A DNA stretch of 64,000 nt from Mycobacteriaceae bacterium (GTDB lineage Bacteria; Actinomycetota; Actinomycetes; Mycobacteriales; Mycobacteriaceae). Shown piece by piece: positions 49,307-61,170 of this stretch. Positions within the stretch are counted from its first letter, which is position 1. Every line of letters begins with the position of its first letter. A model generated the notes under the pieces. It searched no databases. It saw nothing but the letters and a program-made list of their open reading frames with translations, and was not told the origin of the DNA. The stretch is taken from assembly GCA_029977845.1 (NCBI GenBank), contig JAPOKC010000008.1, forward strand, positions 24,599 through 88,598, in the 5' to 3' direction. Made by a program: the position numbers and the translations under genes.

Positions 49307-49680
49307 ACCCAGTTGTTGTAGCCGCCTTCGGGACCGAGCATCCGTTCCAGTCGGCTCCGGTTGATCTTCGCGATCTCGTTGCGCAGCGCCTTGCGTCCGG
49401 TCTCGTAGTCGTTGTCGTAGGGCCGCGTCGTCTCGTGCAACCGCGCCAGCAGGGAGGGGCGGGTGTAGGTCTCCAGAATCTCGTCGATCGATTCCTCGGA
49501 CAGCCCGAACAGCGCCGAGTCGGCTTTGCGGAACAGCGCCGAATGGTCGGCGTAGGGGCGACTCGCGGCCAGGTCGGCGGCCATGATCACGCTGTTGCAG
49601 CATTCGAACAGCGCGTGGGCGGCCTTGCTCGCCGGCAGCTCGTTGAAGGCGTCAAGCCCGATTCCCTTGTGCATCAACAC
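49303..49680 (-). CDS. UraD-like (OHCU decarboxylase family) short protein
   Basis: This 125-residue protein has the N-terminal blocks of 2-oxo-4-hydroxy-4-carboxy-5-ureidoimidazoline decarboxylase: FNELPASKAAHALFECCNS near 12-30, SRPYADHSALFRKADSALFGL near 40-60, and a final NEIAKINRSRLERML helix. The family's catalytic region (HPRIG-like histidine) reads ETYTRPSLL and the central FGF segment is missing, so the normal uric-acid step is unlikely. It lies between terC and ppa. The role is unknown. Confidence 0.7.
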   Translation of the reverse strand: MLMHKGIGLDAFNELPASKAAHALFECCNSVIMAADLAASRPYADHSALFRKADSALFGLSEESIDEILETYTRPSLLARLHETTRPYDNDYETGRKALRNEIAKINRSRLERMLGPEGGYNNWV

Positions 49681-49743
49681 CCGCTCAGCATCGGGGACGC
49701 ACGGTACGGCCGGGTTACCCCGCGTTACAGCCAGGAAAAATCT

Positions 49744-50232
49744 CTAGTGGCCGTGCTTCTTGAAACGCTCGATCGATCGGACGACCTCGGCCTCGGCCTC
49801 GGCGCGGCCGACCCAGTCGGCGGCCTCGACGTATTTGCCCGGCTCGAGGTCCTTGTAGTGCATGAAGAAGTGCTTGATCGACTCGAGTTCGTGCTTGGAC
49901 ACATCCGCGAGGTCGTTGATGTCGTCCCAACGAGTGTCACCGGCCGGCACGCACAGCACCTTGTCGTCACCGCCGGCGTCGTCGACCATCTTGAACATCG
50001 CGACCGGCCGGGCCTCCACGATCACGCCCGGGTGCACCGACTCCGGCAGTAGCACCAGCGCGTCCAGCGGATCGCCGTCCTCGCCGAGGGTGTCCTCGAT
50101 GAAGCCGTAATCGGCGGGATAACCCATCGGCGTGTACAGATGACGGTCGAGACGCAGCCGACCGGTCACGTGGTCGACCTCGTACTTGTTGCGCTGGCCC
50201 TTCGGGATCTCAATCGTGACGTCGAACTTCAC
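49744..50232 (-). CDS. ppa: Inorganic pyrophosphatase
   Basis: This 162-residue soluble family I pyrophosphatase splits PPi to phosphate. The active-site acidic cluster is seen in [21 protein letters not shown] near 41-61, with Glu8 in IEIPKG, Tyr and Lys residues in the [13 protein letters not shown] block near 130, and AGDTRWDD near 100. Two mycobacterial His residues (about 21 and 86) are features of this group; I do not see both clearly here. The start is GTG 50232 with an AAGGAG ribosome site. A perfect hairpin lies just upstream. Ortholog Rv3628. Confidence 0.94.
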   Translation of the reverse strand: MKFDVTIEIPKGQRNKYEVDHVTGRLRLDRHLYTPMGYPADYGFIEDTLGEDGDPLDALVLLPESVHPGVIVEARPVAMFKMVDDAGGDDKVLCVPAGDTRWDDINDLADVSKHELESIKHFFMHYKDLEPGKYVEAADWVGRAEAEAEVVRSIERFKKHGH

Positions 50233-50252
50233 CGCGCGCTCCTTCTAGCCGT

Positions 50253-50274
50253 CCCGTCGCCCGATGGCGACGGG
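50253..50274. promoter_or_regulatory. Hairpin in ppa leader
   Basis: The perfect 9-bp repeat CCCGTCGCC / GGCGACGGG with loop CGAT lies 20 bases before the ppa start codon, in the 136-bp gap shared with divergent dacB. It may control ppa expression or mark a processing site. Confidence 0.45.
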
Positions 50275-50368
50275 GACTAACCCTAACGGAGCGATACCCT
50301 CTGCTACGGGCCTCTTGGGCACAATGTGACCCAAGACCGGGGCCCGACCCGTTTCGGTCAGGAGATTC

Positions 50369-51745
50369 ATGGCTCGCCCGCCCGTACGCGGCACCCATCT
50401 GGCGCTTGTCGCTGCGGTGATCGCGTTCGTCGCCGCACTGGTCGCGGGGGCCGCCTTGCTGAACTCCGGCGGCGAGGGCAGGGCCCAGGCGCCCCCTCCG
50501 CGGCCGGCCGCGGTGGCCAATCCGGCGATGGTCCCACTGTCCGATTCGGCGGCCGTCCCGTCCACGAACGGGATGACGGCGGCGTTGGCCAAGGCACTGG
50601 CCGATCCCGATCTGGGCAATCTGACCGGCCGGATCACCGATGCGCGCACCGGTCAGCAGATCTGGGAGCAGCGCGCCGAGATGCCCATGCAGCCCGCCTC
50701 GGTCAACAAGGTGCTGACCGCCGCGGCGGCGTTGCTCACCCTGGATCGCACCGCCCGGGTGACCACGACGGTGGTGGCCGCCGACCAGACCCGGATGCCG
50801 GGCACGGTGGTGCTCGTCGGCGGGGGTGACCCGACGTTGTCCGCGGCCCCGCCGGGCGAGGAGACCTGGTACCGCGGTGCGGCCCGGATCTCCGATCTTG
50901 CCGAGCAGATTCGCCGCAGCGGCCTGGTCCCGACCGCGGTGCAGGTGGACACCTCGTTGTTCACCGGGCCGGACATGGCGCCGGGTTGGGATCCCGCGGA
51001 CATCGGCGGCGGGGATATCGCGCCGATCCAGGCGGCGATGCTCGACGCCGGCCGCATCCAGCCGACCACGGTCGAGTCCCGCCGTTCGTTAACCCCGGCT
51101 CTGGATGCCGGCCGCGCCCTGGCGATCGCCCTGGGCGTCGATCCCGCCAAGGTCACCTTCGCGCCCGGTCCGGCCGGTGGGCGTCAGTTGGCCTCGGTAC
51201 GGTCGGCGCCCTTGATGTCGCGCCTGCTGGAGATGATGAACTCGTCGGACAACGTGATGGCCGAGACCATCGCGCGCGAGATCGCCAAGGCCACCGGGCA
51301 CCCGTTGAGTTTCGCCGGCGGTGTGGATGCGGTGCTCGGCAAGATCGCGGCCGACAAGATCGATGTCACCGGCGCGTCGCTGGTGGACTCCAGCGGGTTG
51401 TCGGTGGCTGATCTGCTGACCGCCAAAACGCTTGACGAGGTGATCAACGCCGCGGCCGGGCCCGATCACCCGGCGCTGCGACCGCTGGTCGATCTGCTGC
51501 CGGTGGCCGGCGGCAGCGGCACGCTGTCCAACCGGTTCTTCGATACCGACTCCTCCAAGTCACCGGCCGGTTGGTTGCGCGCCAAGACCGGATCGCTGAC
51601 CAAGACCAACGCCCTTGCCGGAATCGTCACCGACAACTCCGGCCGGGTTCTCACCTTCGCCTTCATCTCCAACAACGCCGGATCAACCGGCCGCATCGCC
51701 ATCGATGCGCTGGCGGCGACGCTGCGATCCTGCGGATGCGGCTGA
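50369..51745 (+). CDS. dacB: D-alanyl-D-alanine carboxypeptidase, PBP4/DacB type (Rv3627c-like)
   Basis: This 458-residue penicillin-binding protein (peptidase S13) trims peptidoglycan. The N-terminal signal anchor is at about 11-31, SxxK is in ASVNKV near 110, SDN near 291 and KTGSL near 405. A short disordered linker follows the anchor. It is likely exported and active at the wall. It is divergent from ppa; a nested hairpin lies at 50314-50335. The stop is eight bases before the next ATG, and zincin, tilS and hpt follow in one run. Confidence 0.93.
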   Translation: MARPPVRGTHLALVAAVIAFVAALVAGAALLNSGGEGRAQAPPPRPAAVANPAMVPLSDSAAVPSTNGMTAALAKALADPDLGNLTGRITDARTGQQIWEQRAEMPMQPASVNKVLTAAAALLTLDRTARVTTTVVAADQTRMPGTVVLVGGGDPTLSAAPPGEETWYRGAARISDLAEQIRRSGLVPTAVQVDTSLFTGPDMAPGWDPADIGGGDIAPIQAAMLDAGRIQPTTVESRRSLTPALDAGRALAIALGVDPAKVTFAPGPAGGRQLASVRSAPLMSRLLEMMNSSDNVMAETIAREIAKATGHPLSFAGGVDAVLGKIAADKIDVTGASLVDSSGLSVADLLTAKTLDEVINAAAGPDHPALRPLVDLLPVAGGSGTLSNRFFDTDSSKSPAGWLRAKTGSLTKTNALAGIVTDNSGRVLTFAFISNNAGSTGRIAIDALAATLRSCGCG

Positions 51746-51753
51746 CGCGGGAG

Positions 51754-52800
51754 ATGAGCGACTCCTCGCCGCTGACCGTCGGCCAAGCCGTCGACTGGCA
51801 GTTCGCGGGAACGGTCGGGGCACGCCTGACCCGGCCCGGCCCAGCGGTCAGCGATTACACCCGGCGGCAGGTCATCGATGAGCTCGCCCGTGCGTCGCGT
51901 ACCGCTGAGGGACCGGTACGCGAGGTCACCGGGCTGTCCGTCGATGCCCCGGTCCCCGAAGCGCGCGTCGTCGACCGACGGGAGTGGGTCGCCGCGGCCT
52001 CGGATTCGATGCGGCTGATGACCGGCGGGGCCGACGGCCCGGCCAATCCGATCACCGGCCGGGTTGCGGGAGCACAGACCGGCGCGGTGCTGGCCTTCGT
52101 CTCCGCCGGCATCCTCGGCCAGTACGACCCGTTCGCCGGACCCGAGGGCGGCGCCTTGTTGCTGGTGCACCCCAACGTGATCGCCGTGGAACGACAGCTC
52201 CGGGTGGCACCCGCAGACTTCCGGCTGTGGGTGTGCCTTCATGAGGTCACGCATCGGGTGCAGTTCACCGCGAATCCCTGGCTGTCGGGGTACATGTCGC
52301 AGACCCTGGGCATGCTGACCACCGATCGCGACGATGATTTAACCCAGGTTCCGGCCCGCCTCGCGAAGTTCCTCAAGGCCCGGCGCACAGTCGATCCGGG
52401 CCCCAATGACACCGGCGTCCTGGGACTGCTGCGCGCCGTTCAGTCCGAGCCGCAGCGCGATGCGCTCGATCGGCTGCTGGTGCTCGGCACGCTTCTCGAG
52501 GGCCACGCCGACCACGTGATGGACGCCGTCGGTCCGGCAGTCGTACCGTCCGTGCACACCATCCGCAACCGTTTCGACGACCGTCGGCAGCGCAAGCAGC
52601 CACCGTTGCAGCGCGTGTTGCGGGCGTTGCTCGGGGTGGACGCCAAGATCAGCCAGTACACCCGTGGCAAGGCCTTCGTCGATCATGTCGTCGGGCGCGT
52701 CGGGATGGCCCGGTTCAACGCGGTGTGGTCCGGACCGCAGACGCTGCCGTTGCCCGCCGAGATCGAAAGTCCCCAGCGGTGGATCGACCGGGTCCTGTAG
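51754..52800 (+). CDS. Zincin-like metalloprotease (DUF2342, Rv3626c-like)
   Basis: This 348-residue protein carries the zinc-binding HExxH motif LHEVTHRVQF near residue 165, a third-ligand region LEGHADHVMD near 250, and helical surroundings. This matches the actinobacterial DUF2342/zincin_2 family (often called coenzyme F420 biosynthesis-associated, though proof is weak). ATG 51754 after GGGAG gives the best ribosome site; the frame is open further up but overlaps dacB. It overlaps the tilS start by 22 bp, so translation is coupled. Confidence 0.88.
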   Translation: MSDSSPLTVGQAVDWQFAGTVGARLTRPGPAVSDYTRRQVIDELARASRTAEGPVREVTGLSVDAPVPEARVVDRREWVAAASDSMRLMTGGADGPANPITGRVAGAQTGAVLAFVSAGILGQYDPFAGPEGGALLLVHPNVIAVERQLRVAPADFRLWVCLHEVTHRVQFTANPWLSGYMSQTLGMLTTDRDDDLTQVPARLAKFLKARRTVDPGPNDTGVLGLLRAVQSEPQRDALDRLLVLGTLLEGHADHVMDAVGPAVVPSVHTIRNRFDDRRQRKQPPLQRVLRALLGVDAKISQYTRGKAFVDHVVGRVGMARFNAVWSGPQTLPLPAEIESPQRWIDRVL

Positions 52801-53741
52801 AGCTGCTCCGGGAGCAGGTCGCCGGATTCGCGGCGACCCGCCTGGCCGAGGCGCAGCGGTGGTGCGTGGCGCTCTCCGGCGGCCCGGACTCGCTGGCCCT
52901 GACCGCGGCGGCCGCCGCAGTGCTGCCGACGACCGCACTGATCGTCGACCACGGTCTGCAGCCCGGTTCGGCGGAGGTCGCCGCCACCGCTCGTGAGCAG
53001 GCCGTCGCCCTCGGCTGTGCCGAAGCGCTGATCCTCACGGTCCAGGTCGGTTCGGCGGGCGGACCGGAGGCCGCCGCCCGCGCCGCCCGGTACGCGGCGC
53101 TGGAGACCGCCCGTGACGGGGTCCCGGTGCTGCTCGCTCACACCCTCGACGACCAGGCCGAGACGGTGTTGCTGGGCCTGGGCCGGGGATCGGGAGCCCG
53201 GTCGATCGCGGGTATGCGCGCCTGCGACCCGCCCTGGTACCGCCCACTGCTCGGGGTGCGCCGCGGGATCACCCACGCCGCCTGCGCGGAGTTGGGACTG
53301 ACCGCGTGGGACGACCCGCACAACCATGACCGCCGCTTCACCCGGGTGCGATTGCGCCTCGAGGTGCTGCCGGTGTTGGAGGATGCGCTCGGGGGTGGAG
53401 TGGCCGAGGCGCTGGCTCGAACCGCCGCGGCGTTACGGGAGGACACCGACGCGCTGGACGCGTTGGCCGAGCAACATCTGCGGGATGCCCGATCCGGTGC
53501 CGGACTGCGGATCGATGCGGTGGCCGACCTGCCGGCCGCGCTGCGCCGGCGGGTGCTGAGGGCTTGGCTGCTCGCCGGCGGGGCCAACGGTCTCATCGAT
53601 GTTCAGATCCGTGCGGTCGACGCGCTGGTGACCGACTGGCGCGGACAGGGCGGCGTGGCGGTCGGCAGTGATCTGCCGCTCACGCGGTTGTTCGCCGAGC
53701 GCGTCGGATCGAGGTTGACCCTGCGCCCTGAGGCGGTCTGA
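52779..53741 (+). CDS. tilS: tRNA(Ile) lysidine synthetase
   Basis: This 320-residue PP-loop enzyme modifies C34 of tRNA-Ile2 to lysidine so that it reads AUA. The P-loop SGGPDSLALT is near 33, with IVDHGLQPG near 60 and LLAHTLDDQAETVLLGLGRGSG near 123. The start is GTG 52779 (MDRPGPVELL) inside the end of the zincin gene; longer open frames are shadows. The C-terminal domain is short, as in actinobacteria. It is essential in most bacteria. Next comes hpt after 36 bases. Confidence 0.95.
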   Translation: MDRPGPVELLREQVAGFAATRLAEAQRWCVALSGGPDSLALTAAAAAVLPTTALIVDHGLQPGSAEVAATAREQAVALGCAEALILTVQVGSAGGPEAAARAARYAALETARDGVPVLLAHTLDDQAETVLLGLGRGSGARSIAGMRACDPPWYRPLLGVRRGITHAACAELGLTAWDDPHNHDRRFTRVRLRLEVLPVLEDALGGGVAEALARTAAALREDTDALDALAEQHLRDARSGAGLRIDAVADLPAALRRRVLRAWLLAGGANGLIDVQIRAVDALVTDWRGQGGVAVGSDLPLTRLFAERVGSRLTLRPEAV

Positions 53742-53777
53742 TTGTTCTCACACCCCCGGCATGGCACGCTGTGTGGC

Positions 53778-54347
53778 GTGTCGGCGCGCGAGCTGTATTC
53801 CGGGGACATCAAGTCGGTGTTGCTGTCCGAGGAAGAGATCCGGACTCGTACCGCCGAACTCGGCGAGAACGTGGCCCGCGACTACGCGGATTCGCTCGGC
53901 GATCAGGATCTGCTTCTGGTCACCGTCCTCAAAGGGGCGGTCATGTTCGTCAGCGATCTGGCCCGTGCCATCCCGCTGCCCACCCAGATCGAGTTCATGG
54001 CCGTCAGCTCCTACGGGTCGGCCACCTCTTCATCGGGAGTGGTGCGCATCCTCAAGGATCTCGACCGCGATATCGCCGATCGCGACGTGCTGATCGTGGA
54101 GGACATCGTGGACTCCGGATTGACCCTGTCGTGGCTGTTGCGCAACCTGCGCACCCGGCATCCCCGCTCGCTGCGGGTGTGCACGCTGCTGCGTAAGCCC
54201 GAGGCGGTGCGTGACGATGTCGACATCGCCTATGTCGGCTTCGACATCCCCAACGAATTCGTCGTCGGCTACGGGCTCGACTACGCCGAGCGCTACCGGG
54301 ATCTGCCGTACATCGGCACGCTGGATCCCAAGGTGTACAGCAGCTAG
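53778..54347 (+). CDS. hpt: Hypoxanthine-guanine phosphoribosyltransferase
   Basis: This 189-residue purine salvage enzyme has [13 protein letters not shown] near 44 and the PRPP-binding motif [13 protein letters not shown] near 105-117, with [17 protein letters not shown] near the end. It makes IMP and GMP from bases and PRPP. The start is GTG 53778. In many bacteria tilS-hpt-ftsH are neighbours; here lpqG, a monooxygenase and ephA lie on the minus strand between hpt and ftsH, as in M. tuberculosis (Rv3624c). Confidence 0.95.
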   Translation: MSARELYSGDIKSVLLSEEEIRTRTAELGENVARDYADSLGDQDLLLVTVLKGAVMFVSDLARAIPLPTQIEFMAVSSYGSATSSSGVVRILKDLDRDIADRDVLIVEDIVDSGLTLSWLLRNLRTRHPRSLRVCTLLRKPEAVRDDVDIAYVGFDIPNEFVVGYGLDYAERYRDLPYIGTLDPKVYSS

Positions 54348-54361
54348 CGGGGCAATGGGGT

Positions 54362-55078
54362 CTAGGTCAGCTCCCAGACCGCCGTCACCGCGAAGCTCAC
54401 CGTCTGCTGGCCCGGCTGCAGCGGCACGGCGGACGCCATCGCTCCGGGAGCCGGCATCGGCGGCGGAGGCATTGTGCCACCGGAGGTTTCGGAGATCGAG
54501 ATGATCTTGCCCAGCGCGAGTCCGGACAGCGTGGCGTACTGCTGGGCGCGGTCGCGGGCGTCGTTGAAGGCCCGTGCTCGGGCATCGCTGACGAGTTTTG
54601 AGTCGTCCTCGATCGAATAGCTCACCGAATCGATGCGGGTGTTGTTCCCCCCGGCGTTGACGATTGCGGTGAGCACCCCCGAAGCCGTGTCCAGCTTGCG
54701 GATCTTGACTCGGATGGAATTCGAGGCGCGGTACCCGGTGATCACCGAGTTCTCGCCGTACTGCGGCTGCAGGCCCACCCCGGTGGTGCTGATGTCCTCC
54801 CGGTTGATCCCGGCGTCGATTCCGCCCGCGGTCAGCGCGGCGAGCACGGCCTGCTGGCGTTGGTTGGTCTGATTCATCGCCGCGGTCACGTCGGGGGCCA
54901 CCGCCTCGATCCCGACGTCGGCGGTCAGTGTGTCCGGAACACCCTGAACCTGGCCGGATCCCACCACGGTCACCTGGCGCGCGCCGGCGTTCACCGGTGC
55001 GGCAGAGTCACACCCGGACAGTGTGATCACCGCCAATGCCGTTGCAGCGCAGACAAGTGTTCGTTTTCTGATCGTCAT
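54362..55078 (-). CDS. lpqG: SIMPL-domain lipoprotein LpqG
   Basis: This 238-residue SIMPL (DUF541) protein has a lipobox LSGC at about 20-23 (ALAVITLSGCDS). The mature part has alternating strands with SGQVQGVPDTLTADVG near 40, a helix with NQTNQRQQAVLAALTAGG near 67, and SVSYSIEDDSKLVSDARARAF near 145. SIMPL proteins form periplasmic rings of uncertain role. It lies 8 bases after the monooxygenase stop, the third in the ephA-monooxygenase-lpqG run. Position equals Rv3623. Confidence 0.9.
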   Translation of the reverse strand: MTIRKRTLVCAATALAVITLSGCDSAAPVNAGARQVTVVGSGQVQGVPDTLTADVGIEAVAPDVTAAMNQTNQRQQAVLAALTAGGIDAGINREDISTTGVGLQPQYGENSVITGYRASNSIRVKIRKLDTASGVLTAIVNAGGNNTRIDSVSYSIEDDSKLVSDARARAFNDARDRAQQYATLSGLALGKIISISETSGGTMPPPPMPAPGAMASAVPLQPGQQTVSFAVTAVWELT

Positions 55079-55086
55079 CCCTGTGC

Positions 55087-56262
55087 CTAACTCCCGGTGT
55101 GCTCGCCGATCGCCTTGATCACCGCTTCACCGGCCCGGCCCAGCAGTTCACCGCGCTTGCCCTTGGCCCACTCATGCGAGGCATGTGGCGCTCCGAGTTG
55201 ACCCTTGAAGTGCGGCATCACTTTTCGGGCGAACAGTTCGTAGGAGTGCATGGTGGCCTGCGGGTCGGCCCAGTCGTGGCCGAGCATCAGGAAACCACCG
55301 AAGCCGCCGGAGCGGTCCAGCAGATCCTGGATGTAGACGATCGCGTCGTCGGGCGTGCCGATACAGCAGTTCCCTTGCGCGGCATAGTCGGCGACGAACT
55401 CCCTGGATCTGTGCGACGGTCCGTCGACCGTATTGGACAGCGGTACGAACCCTGCTGCGCCGAAGTACTCGGCGAAGTCGGCAAGGCCGTAAGTACAGTC
55501 GGAGATCGCCTGCTCGCGGGTGTCGGCGAGATGCATGATGCCCAGGACGCGCCAGTCCGACCGGTCCGGTTCCGGCCGGCCGGACCTGACGGCCTGCTCG
55601 GCGACGATGTCCCAGGTGGTCTCCACCGCAGCGAACCCTCCCGGCACAGAGATGGACAGGGACAGCAGCGACGTGCCCAGAGCGCCGGCAAGCCTCGGTC
55701 CGGAGGGGGAAATCATTGCCGCACAGGAGATCTCCGGGTACGGCCAGGTATAGGGGCGCATCTGCAGTTGCGCGTCACGCAGGGTGAACCAGTCGGTGTG
55801 ACGATTGATGCGCTCGCCCGGGGCGGCACGGAACAGCGCCAGGATCGCTTCCAGTGACTCCTGCATCATGTGCCGCTGATCGACCGGGTCGATGCCCATC
55901 ATATGGGCGTCCGAGGGTAGCGCTCCGGGGCCGGCGCCGAACATCACCCGGCCGCGGGTGATGTGATCCAGCAGAACCCACCGGTCGGCGACCATCAGTG
56001 GATGGTGGTAGGGCAGCGACACCACTCCGGTGCCCAGTCTGATGTGCTTGGTGCGCTCTGCGGCGGCGGCGATGAAGACCTCCGGACAGGTGATCAGCTC
56101 GTAACCGCCGGAGTGATGCTCGCCGAACCAGACCTCGTCGAACCCGAGCCGGTCGAGAGCGACCGTGCGCTCCATGTCGTATTCCAAGGCCACCGTGGGC
56201 GATTGGCCGACCGGGTGGAACGGGGTGATGAAGACCCCGAAGTTCAGCGGTCGTGTGTTCAT
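55087..56262 (-). CDS. LLM-class flavin-dependent monooxygenase (Rv3618-like)
   Basis: This 391-residue luciferase-like F420/FMN enzyme has a TIM barrel with FGVFITPFHP near 8, FDEVWFGEHHSGGYE near 38-52, and a middle segment RLGTGVVSLPYHHPL near 77. Members oxidise small organics, often with a separate flavin reductase; this protein has no reductase domain. ATG 56262 overlaps the ephA stop (ATGA), so the pair is translated together. The presence of an epoxide hydrolase upstream suggests a mono-oxygenation then epoxide opening route. Confidence 0.9.
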   Translation of the reverse strand: MNTRPLNFGVFITPFHPVGQSPTVALEYDMERTVALDRLGFDEVWFGEHHSGGYELITCPEVFIAAAAERTKHIRLGTGVVSLPYHHPLMVADRWVLLDHITRGRVMFGAGPGALPSDAHMMGIDPVDQRHMMQESLEAILALFRAAPGERINRHTDWFTLRDAQLQMRPYTWPYPEISCAAMISPSGPRLAGALGTSLLSLSISVPGGFAAVETTWDIVAEQAVRSGRPEPDRSDWRVLGIMHLADTREQAISDCTYGLADFAEYFGAAGFVPLSNTVDGPSHRSREFVADYAAQGNCCIGTPDDAIVYIQDLLDRSGGFGGFLMLGHDWADPQATMHSYELFARKVMPHFKGQLGAPHASHEWAKGKRGELLGRAGEAVIKAIGEHTGS

Positions 56263-57239
56263 GTCCACCTCGTCTCGGATAGGAACCTCAGCAGTTCGGT
56301 GTTGATCTCTCCGGCCCGCTCTTGCTGGATCCAGTGACCCGCGCCTTCCAGCATCACCTCACGGTAGGGGCCCTGCACCACTTCGTGGGCGCGGTCGGTG
56401 CGGGTGAAACTGAGAGCCGGGTCGTCGGTGCCGCCGACGAACAGCGCCGGAACGGTGATGGTGTGGGCGACGGGCTCGGCCAGGATCTGCCAGTTGCGGT
56501 CGAAGCACCGATACCAGTTGAGCGGTCCGGTGAATCCGGTGCGGCTGAACTCCGCGGCATAATGCCCGAGTTCGCCTTCGGTCAGCCAGTCCGGCAGCCG
56601 ATCCGGTTCGGCCAGCCGATCGAGAAATCCGGCCCGGCCGGGCGCCAGCATCCGGCCTGCGGCCTCCTCGTCGGTGGGCATGCGCATCCCGGCGAGCATC
56701 ATCCGCATGGTGCGTTCGGGATCGGCGCCCAATTCGGCGTCGGCCACGCCGGGTTCCTGAAAGTAGAGGATGTAGAAGAAGTTGTCCCCGAAGATCCGGC
56801 GGAACGCCTCGGTGGGTGGGGTCAGCGGTCGCGGGACCGGTGAGAAGGCGAGGCCGGCGACTGCGGCCACCCGGTCGGGGTGCAGCAGGGGCATGTTCCA
56901 GGACACCACCGCGCCGAAGTCGTGTCCGACGATGGCGGCCTGCTCGGCGCCGACGTCATCGAGTAGGCCGACCACGTCATCGGTCAGGGCGGTGATGTCG
57001 TAGGCCTCGACCTCGGCGGGGGCCGAAGAGCCGCCGTAGCCGCGCTGGTCGGGGGCGAGCACGTGGTATCCGGCGTCGGCCAGGGCCGGGATCTGGTGCC
57101 GCCAGGAATGGGCGAGCTCTGGGAATCCGTGGGTCAGGACCACCACCGGGCCGTCGGCCGGTCCGGCCTCCACAAGCCGCAGCCGGACCCCGTTGACGTC
57201 GACGAACCGCTCGGTCGGCCTGCTCGCGGGGGAGACCAC
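56259..57239 (-). CDS. ephA: Epoxide hydrolase EphA-like
   Basis: This 326-residue alpha/beta hydrolase has HGFPE near 37-41 (oxyanion hole), the nucleophile GHDFGAVVSW near 106-115 with Asp, a lid with NFFYILYFQ and FTGPLNWYR (two conserved tyrosines), and catalytic His in GAGHWIQQ near the end. These are the classical marks of epoxide hydrolases. The GTG at 57239 (MVSPASRPTERF) with AGGGTGG before it is taken as start; a vast antisense-like open frame continues upstream across ftsH and is not coding. It leads the ephA-monooxygenase-lpqG run. Confidence 0.92.
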   Translation of the reverse strand: MVSPASRPTERFVDVNGVRLRLVEAGPADGPVVVLTHGFPELAHSWRHQIPALADAGYHVLAPDQRGYGGSSAPAEVEAYDITALTDDVVGLLDDVGAEQAAIVGHDFGAVVSWNMPLLHPDRVAAVAGLAFSPVPRPLTPPTEAFRRIFGDNFFYILYFQEPGVADAELGADPERTMRMMLAGMRMPTDEEAAGRMLAPGRAGFLDRLAEPDRLPDWLTEGELGHYAAEFSRTGFTGPLNWYRCFDRNWQILAEPVAHTITVPALFVGGTDDPALSFTRTDRAHEVVQGPYREVMLEGAGHWIQQERAGEINTELLRFLSETRWT

Positions 57240-57345
57240 GGTCCCACCCTCGCACAGCTGACCGCGGCCGGAAACCATCGGGACGCCTTCGGACGTTAGA
57301 GCTAGCGGTAGCCTGAGACTTTCCAGGAAGCGATTGGAAGGACGG

Positions 57346-57360
57346 GGCCCGCTGCGGGCC
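57346..57360 (+). promoter_or_regulatory. GC hairpin next to ftsH start
   Basis: GGCCCG-CTG-CGGGCC is a perfect 6-bp hairpin eight bases before the ftsH ATG, where a ribosome site would be expected. No good Shine-Dalgarno is visible after it. Confidence 0.4.
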
Positions 57361-57368
57361 GATGCTTG

Positions 57369-59699
<2,331 letters not shown>

Positions 59700-59713
59700 C
59701 GGACGGAGCCCCC

Positions 59714-60316
59714 ATGCCGCATCGGGATTCAGTGACCCTGGAAAACCCGGTTTTCGACCAGCCTCGCGCGGAGGCCGCCGTGCGCGAGTTGCTGCTGGCC
59801 GTCGGCGAGGATCCCGATCGGGATGGATTGAAGGAGACGCCGGCCCGGGTGGCCCGGGCATTCCGGGAAATGTTCGCCGGTCTCTACACCGACCCGGATG
59901 CCGTGCTGGACAAGACCTTTGACGAGGGGCACGAGGAACTCATCCTGGTCAAGCAGATCCCGATGTACTCGACCTGCGAGCACCATCTGGTCGCTTTCCA
60001 CGGCTTCGCCCATGTCGCCTACATCCCGGGACTTGACGGCCGGGTCACCGGTCTGTCCAAACTCGCCCGGGTGGTCGATCTGTACGCGAAGCGGCCGCAG
60101 GTGCAGGAACGGCTGACCGCTCAGGTCGCCGACGCGGTGATGCGCAAACTCAAGCCGCGCGGCGTCATCGTGGTGATCGAGGCTGAGCATCTGTGCATGG
60201 CGATGCGCGGTGTGCGCAAGCCGGGCGCGATCACCACCACCTCGGCGGTGCGGGGATTGTTCAAGACCAACGACGCATCCCGAGCCGAGGCCCTGGAACT
60301 GATCCTGCGCAAGTGA
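59714..60316 (+). CDS. folE: GTP cyclohydrolase I
   Basis: This 200-residue enzyme starts tetrahydrofolate synthesis by turning GTP into dihydroneopterin triphosphate. The zinc site includes Cys and His in STCEHH near 89-94 and Cys in LCMAMRG near 160; the GTP-binding segment [10 protein letters not shown] is near 98. The ATG follows GGAG. Its stop overlaps the folP GTG (GTGA), and the next genes also overlap, so folE-folP-folB-folK are one translationally coupled operon. Confidence 0.96.
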   Translation: MPHRDSVTLENPVFDQPRAEAAVRELLLAVGEDPDRDGLKETPARVARAFREMFAGLYTDPDAVLDKTFDEGHEELILVKQIPMYSTCEHHLVAFHGFAHVAYIPGLDGRVTGLSKLARVVDLYAKRPQVQERLTAQVADAVMRKLKPRGVIVVIEAEHLCMAMRGVRKPGAITTTSAVRGLFKTNDASRAEALELILRK

Positions 60317-61170
60317 CCACTCGGCCGCAGGTGCGGGCGATCGGGCCCGTCGTGATGGGGGTTGTCAACGTCACTGACGACTCCTTCTCCGACGGCGGGC
60401 GCTATCTCGATCCCGCGCATGCTGTCGAGCATGGTTTGGAACTGGCGGCCGAGGGTGCGGCGATCATCGACGTCGGTGGTGAGTCGACGAGGCCGGGAGC
60501 GGTCCGGATCGATTCGCAGGTGGAGATCGCCCGGATCGTGCCGGTCGTCAAAGGACTTGCCGCCCAGGGACTGAAGGTCAGTATCGACACCATGCATGCG
60601 GCGGTCGCCCGTGCGGCACTCGATCACGGCGCCTGCATCGTCAACGACGTCAGTGGTGGACGCGCCGACCCGGCGATGGCGCAGCTGATCGCCGCAGCCG
60701 ATGTCCCCTGGGTGCTGATGCACTGGCGTTCGGTGCGAGCCGACCAACCGCACGACGCCCCGCACTACGACGATGTGGTGACCCAGGTGCGCGCCGAACT
60801 GCTGGCGAGCGTGGAATCCGCTGTCGCCGCCGGTGTCGACGAGCGCAACCTGATCATCGACCCGGGTCTGGGTTTCGCCAAGACGGCCCGGCACAACTGG
60901 GCACTACTGCACGCACTGCCCGTCCTGGTGGACACCGGCATACCGGTACTGGTGGGCGCTTCACGCAAACGATTCCTGGGTGCACTGTTGGCCGGCTCCG
61001 ACGCGGTGCCCCGCCCACCGGACGGGCGAGAGACCGCGACCGCGGTCATCTCCGCACTGGCCGCGCAATACGGCGCCTGGGGTGTGCGGGTCCACGATGT
61101 GCGCGCCAGTGTGGATGCCCTGAAGGTGGTCGATGCCTGGCAGAGCGGCGGGGAGGACGTCGGTGACTGA
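60313..61170 (+). CDS. folP: Dihydropteroate synthase
   Basis: This 285-residue enzyme joins p-aminobenzoate to the pterin diphosphate and is the sulfonamide target. The [15 protein letters not shown] motif is near 15-29 and GGESTRPGA near 56-64, with [10 protein letters not shown] near 96, DPGLGFAKT near 182, and a final GASRKRFLG near 217. All active-site loops are intact. GTG 60313 overlaps the folE stop. This is the functional FolP1-type copy (Rv3608c) by operon context. Confidence 0.96.
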   Translation: MTTRPQVRAIGPVVMGVVNVTDDSFSDGGRYLDPAHAVEHGLELAAEGAAIIDVGGESTRPGAVRIDSQVEIARIVPVVKGLAAQGLKVSIDTMHAAVARAALDHGACIVNDVSGGRADPAMAQLIAAADVPWVLMHWRSVRADQPHDAPHYDDVVTQVRAELLASVESAVAAGVDERNLIIDPGLGFAKTARHNWALLHALPVLVDTGIPVLVGASRKRFLGALLAGSDAVPRPPDGRETATAVISALAAQYGAWGVRVHDVRASVDALKVVDAWQSGGEDVGD

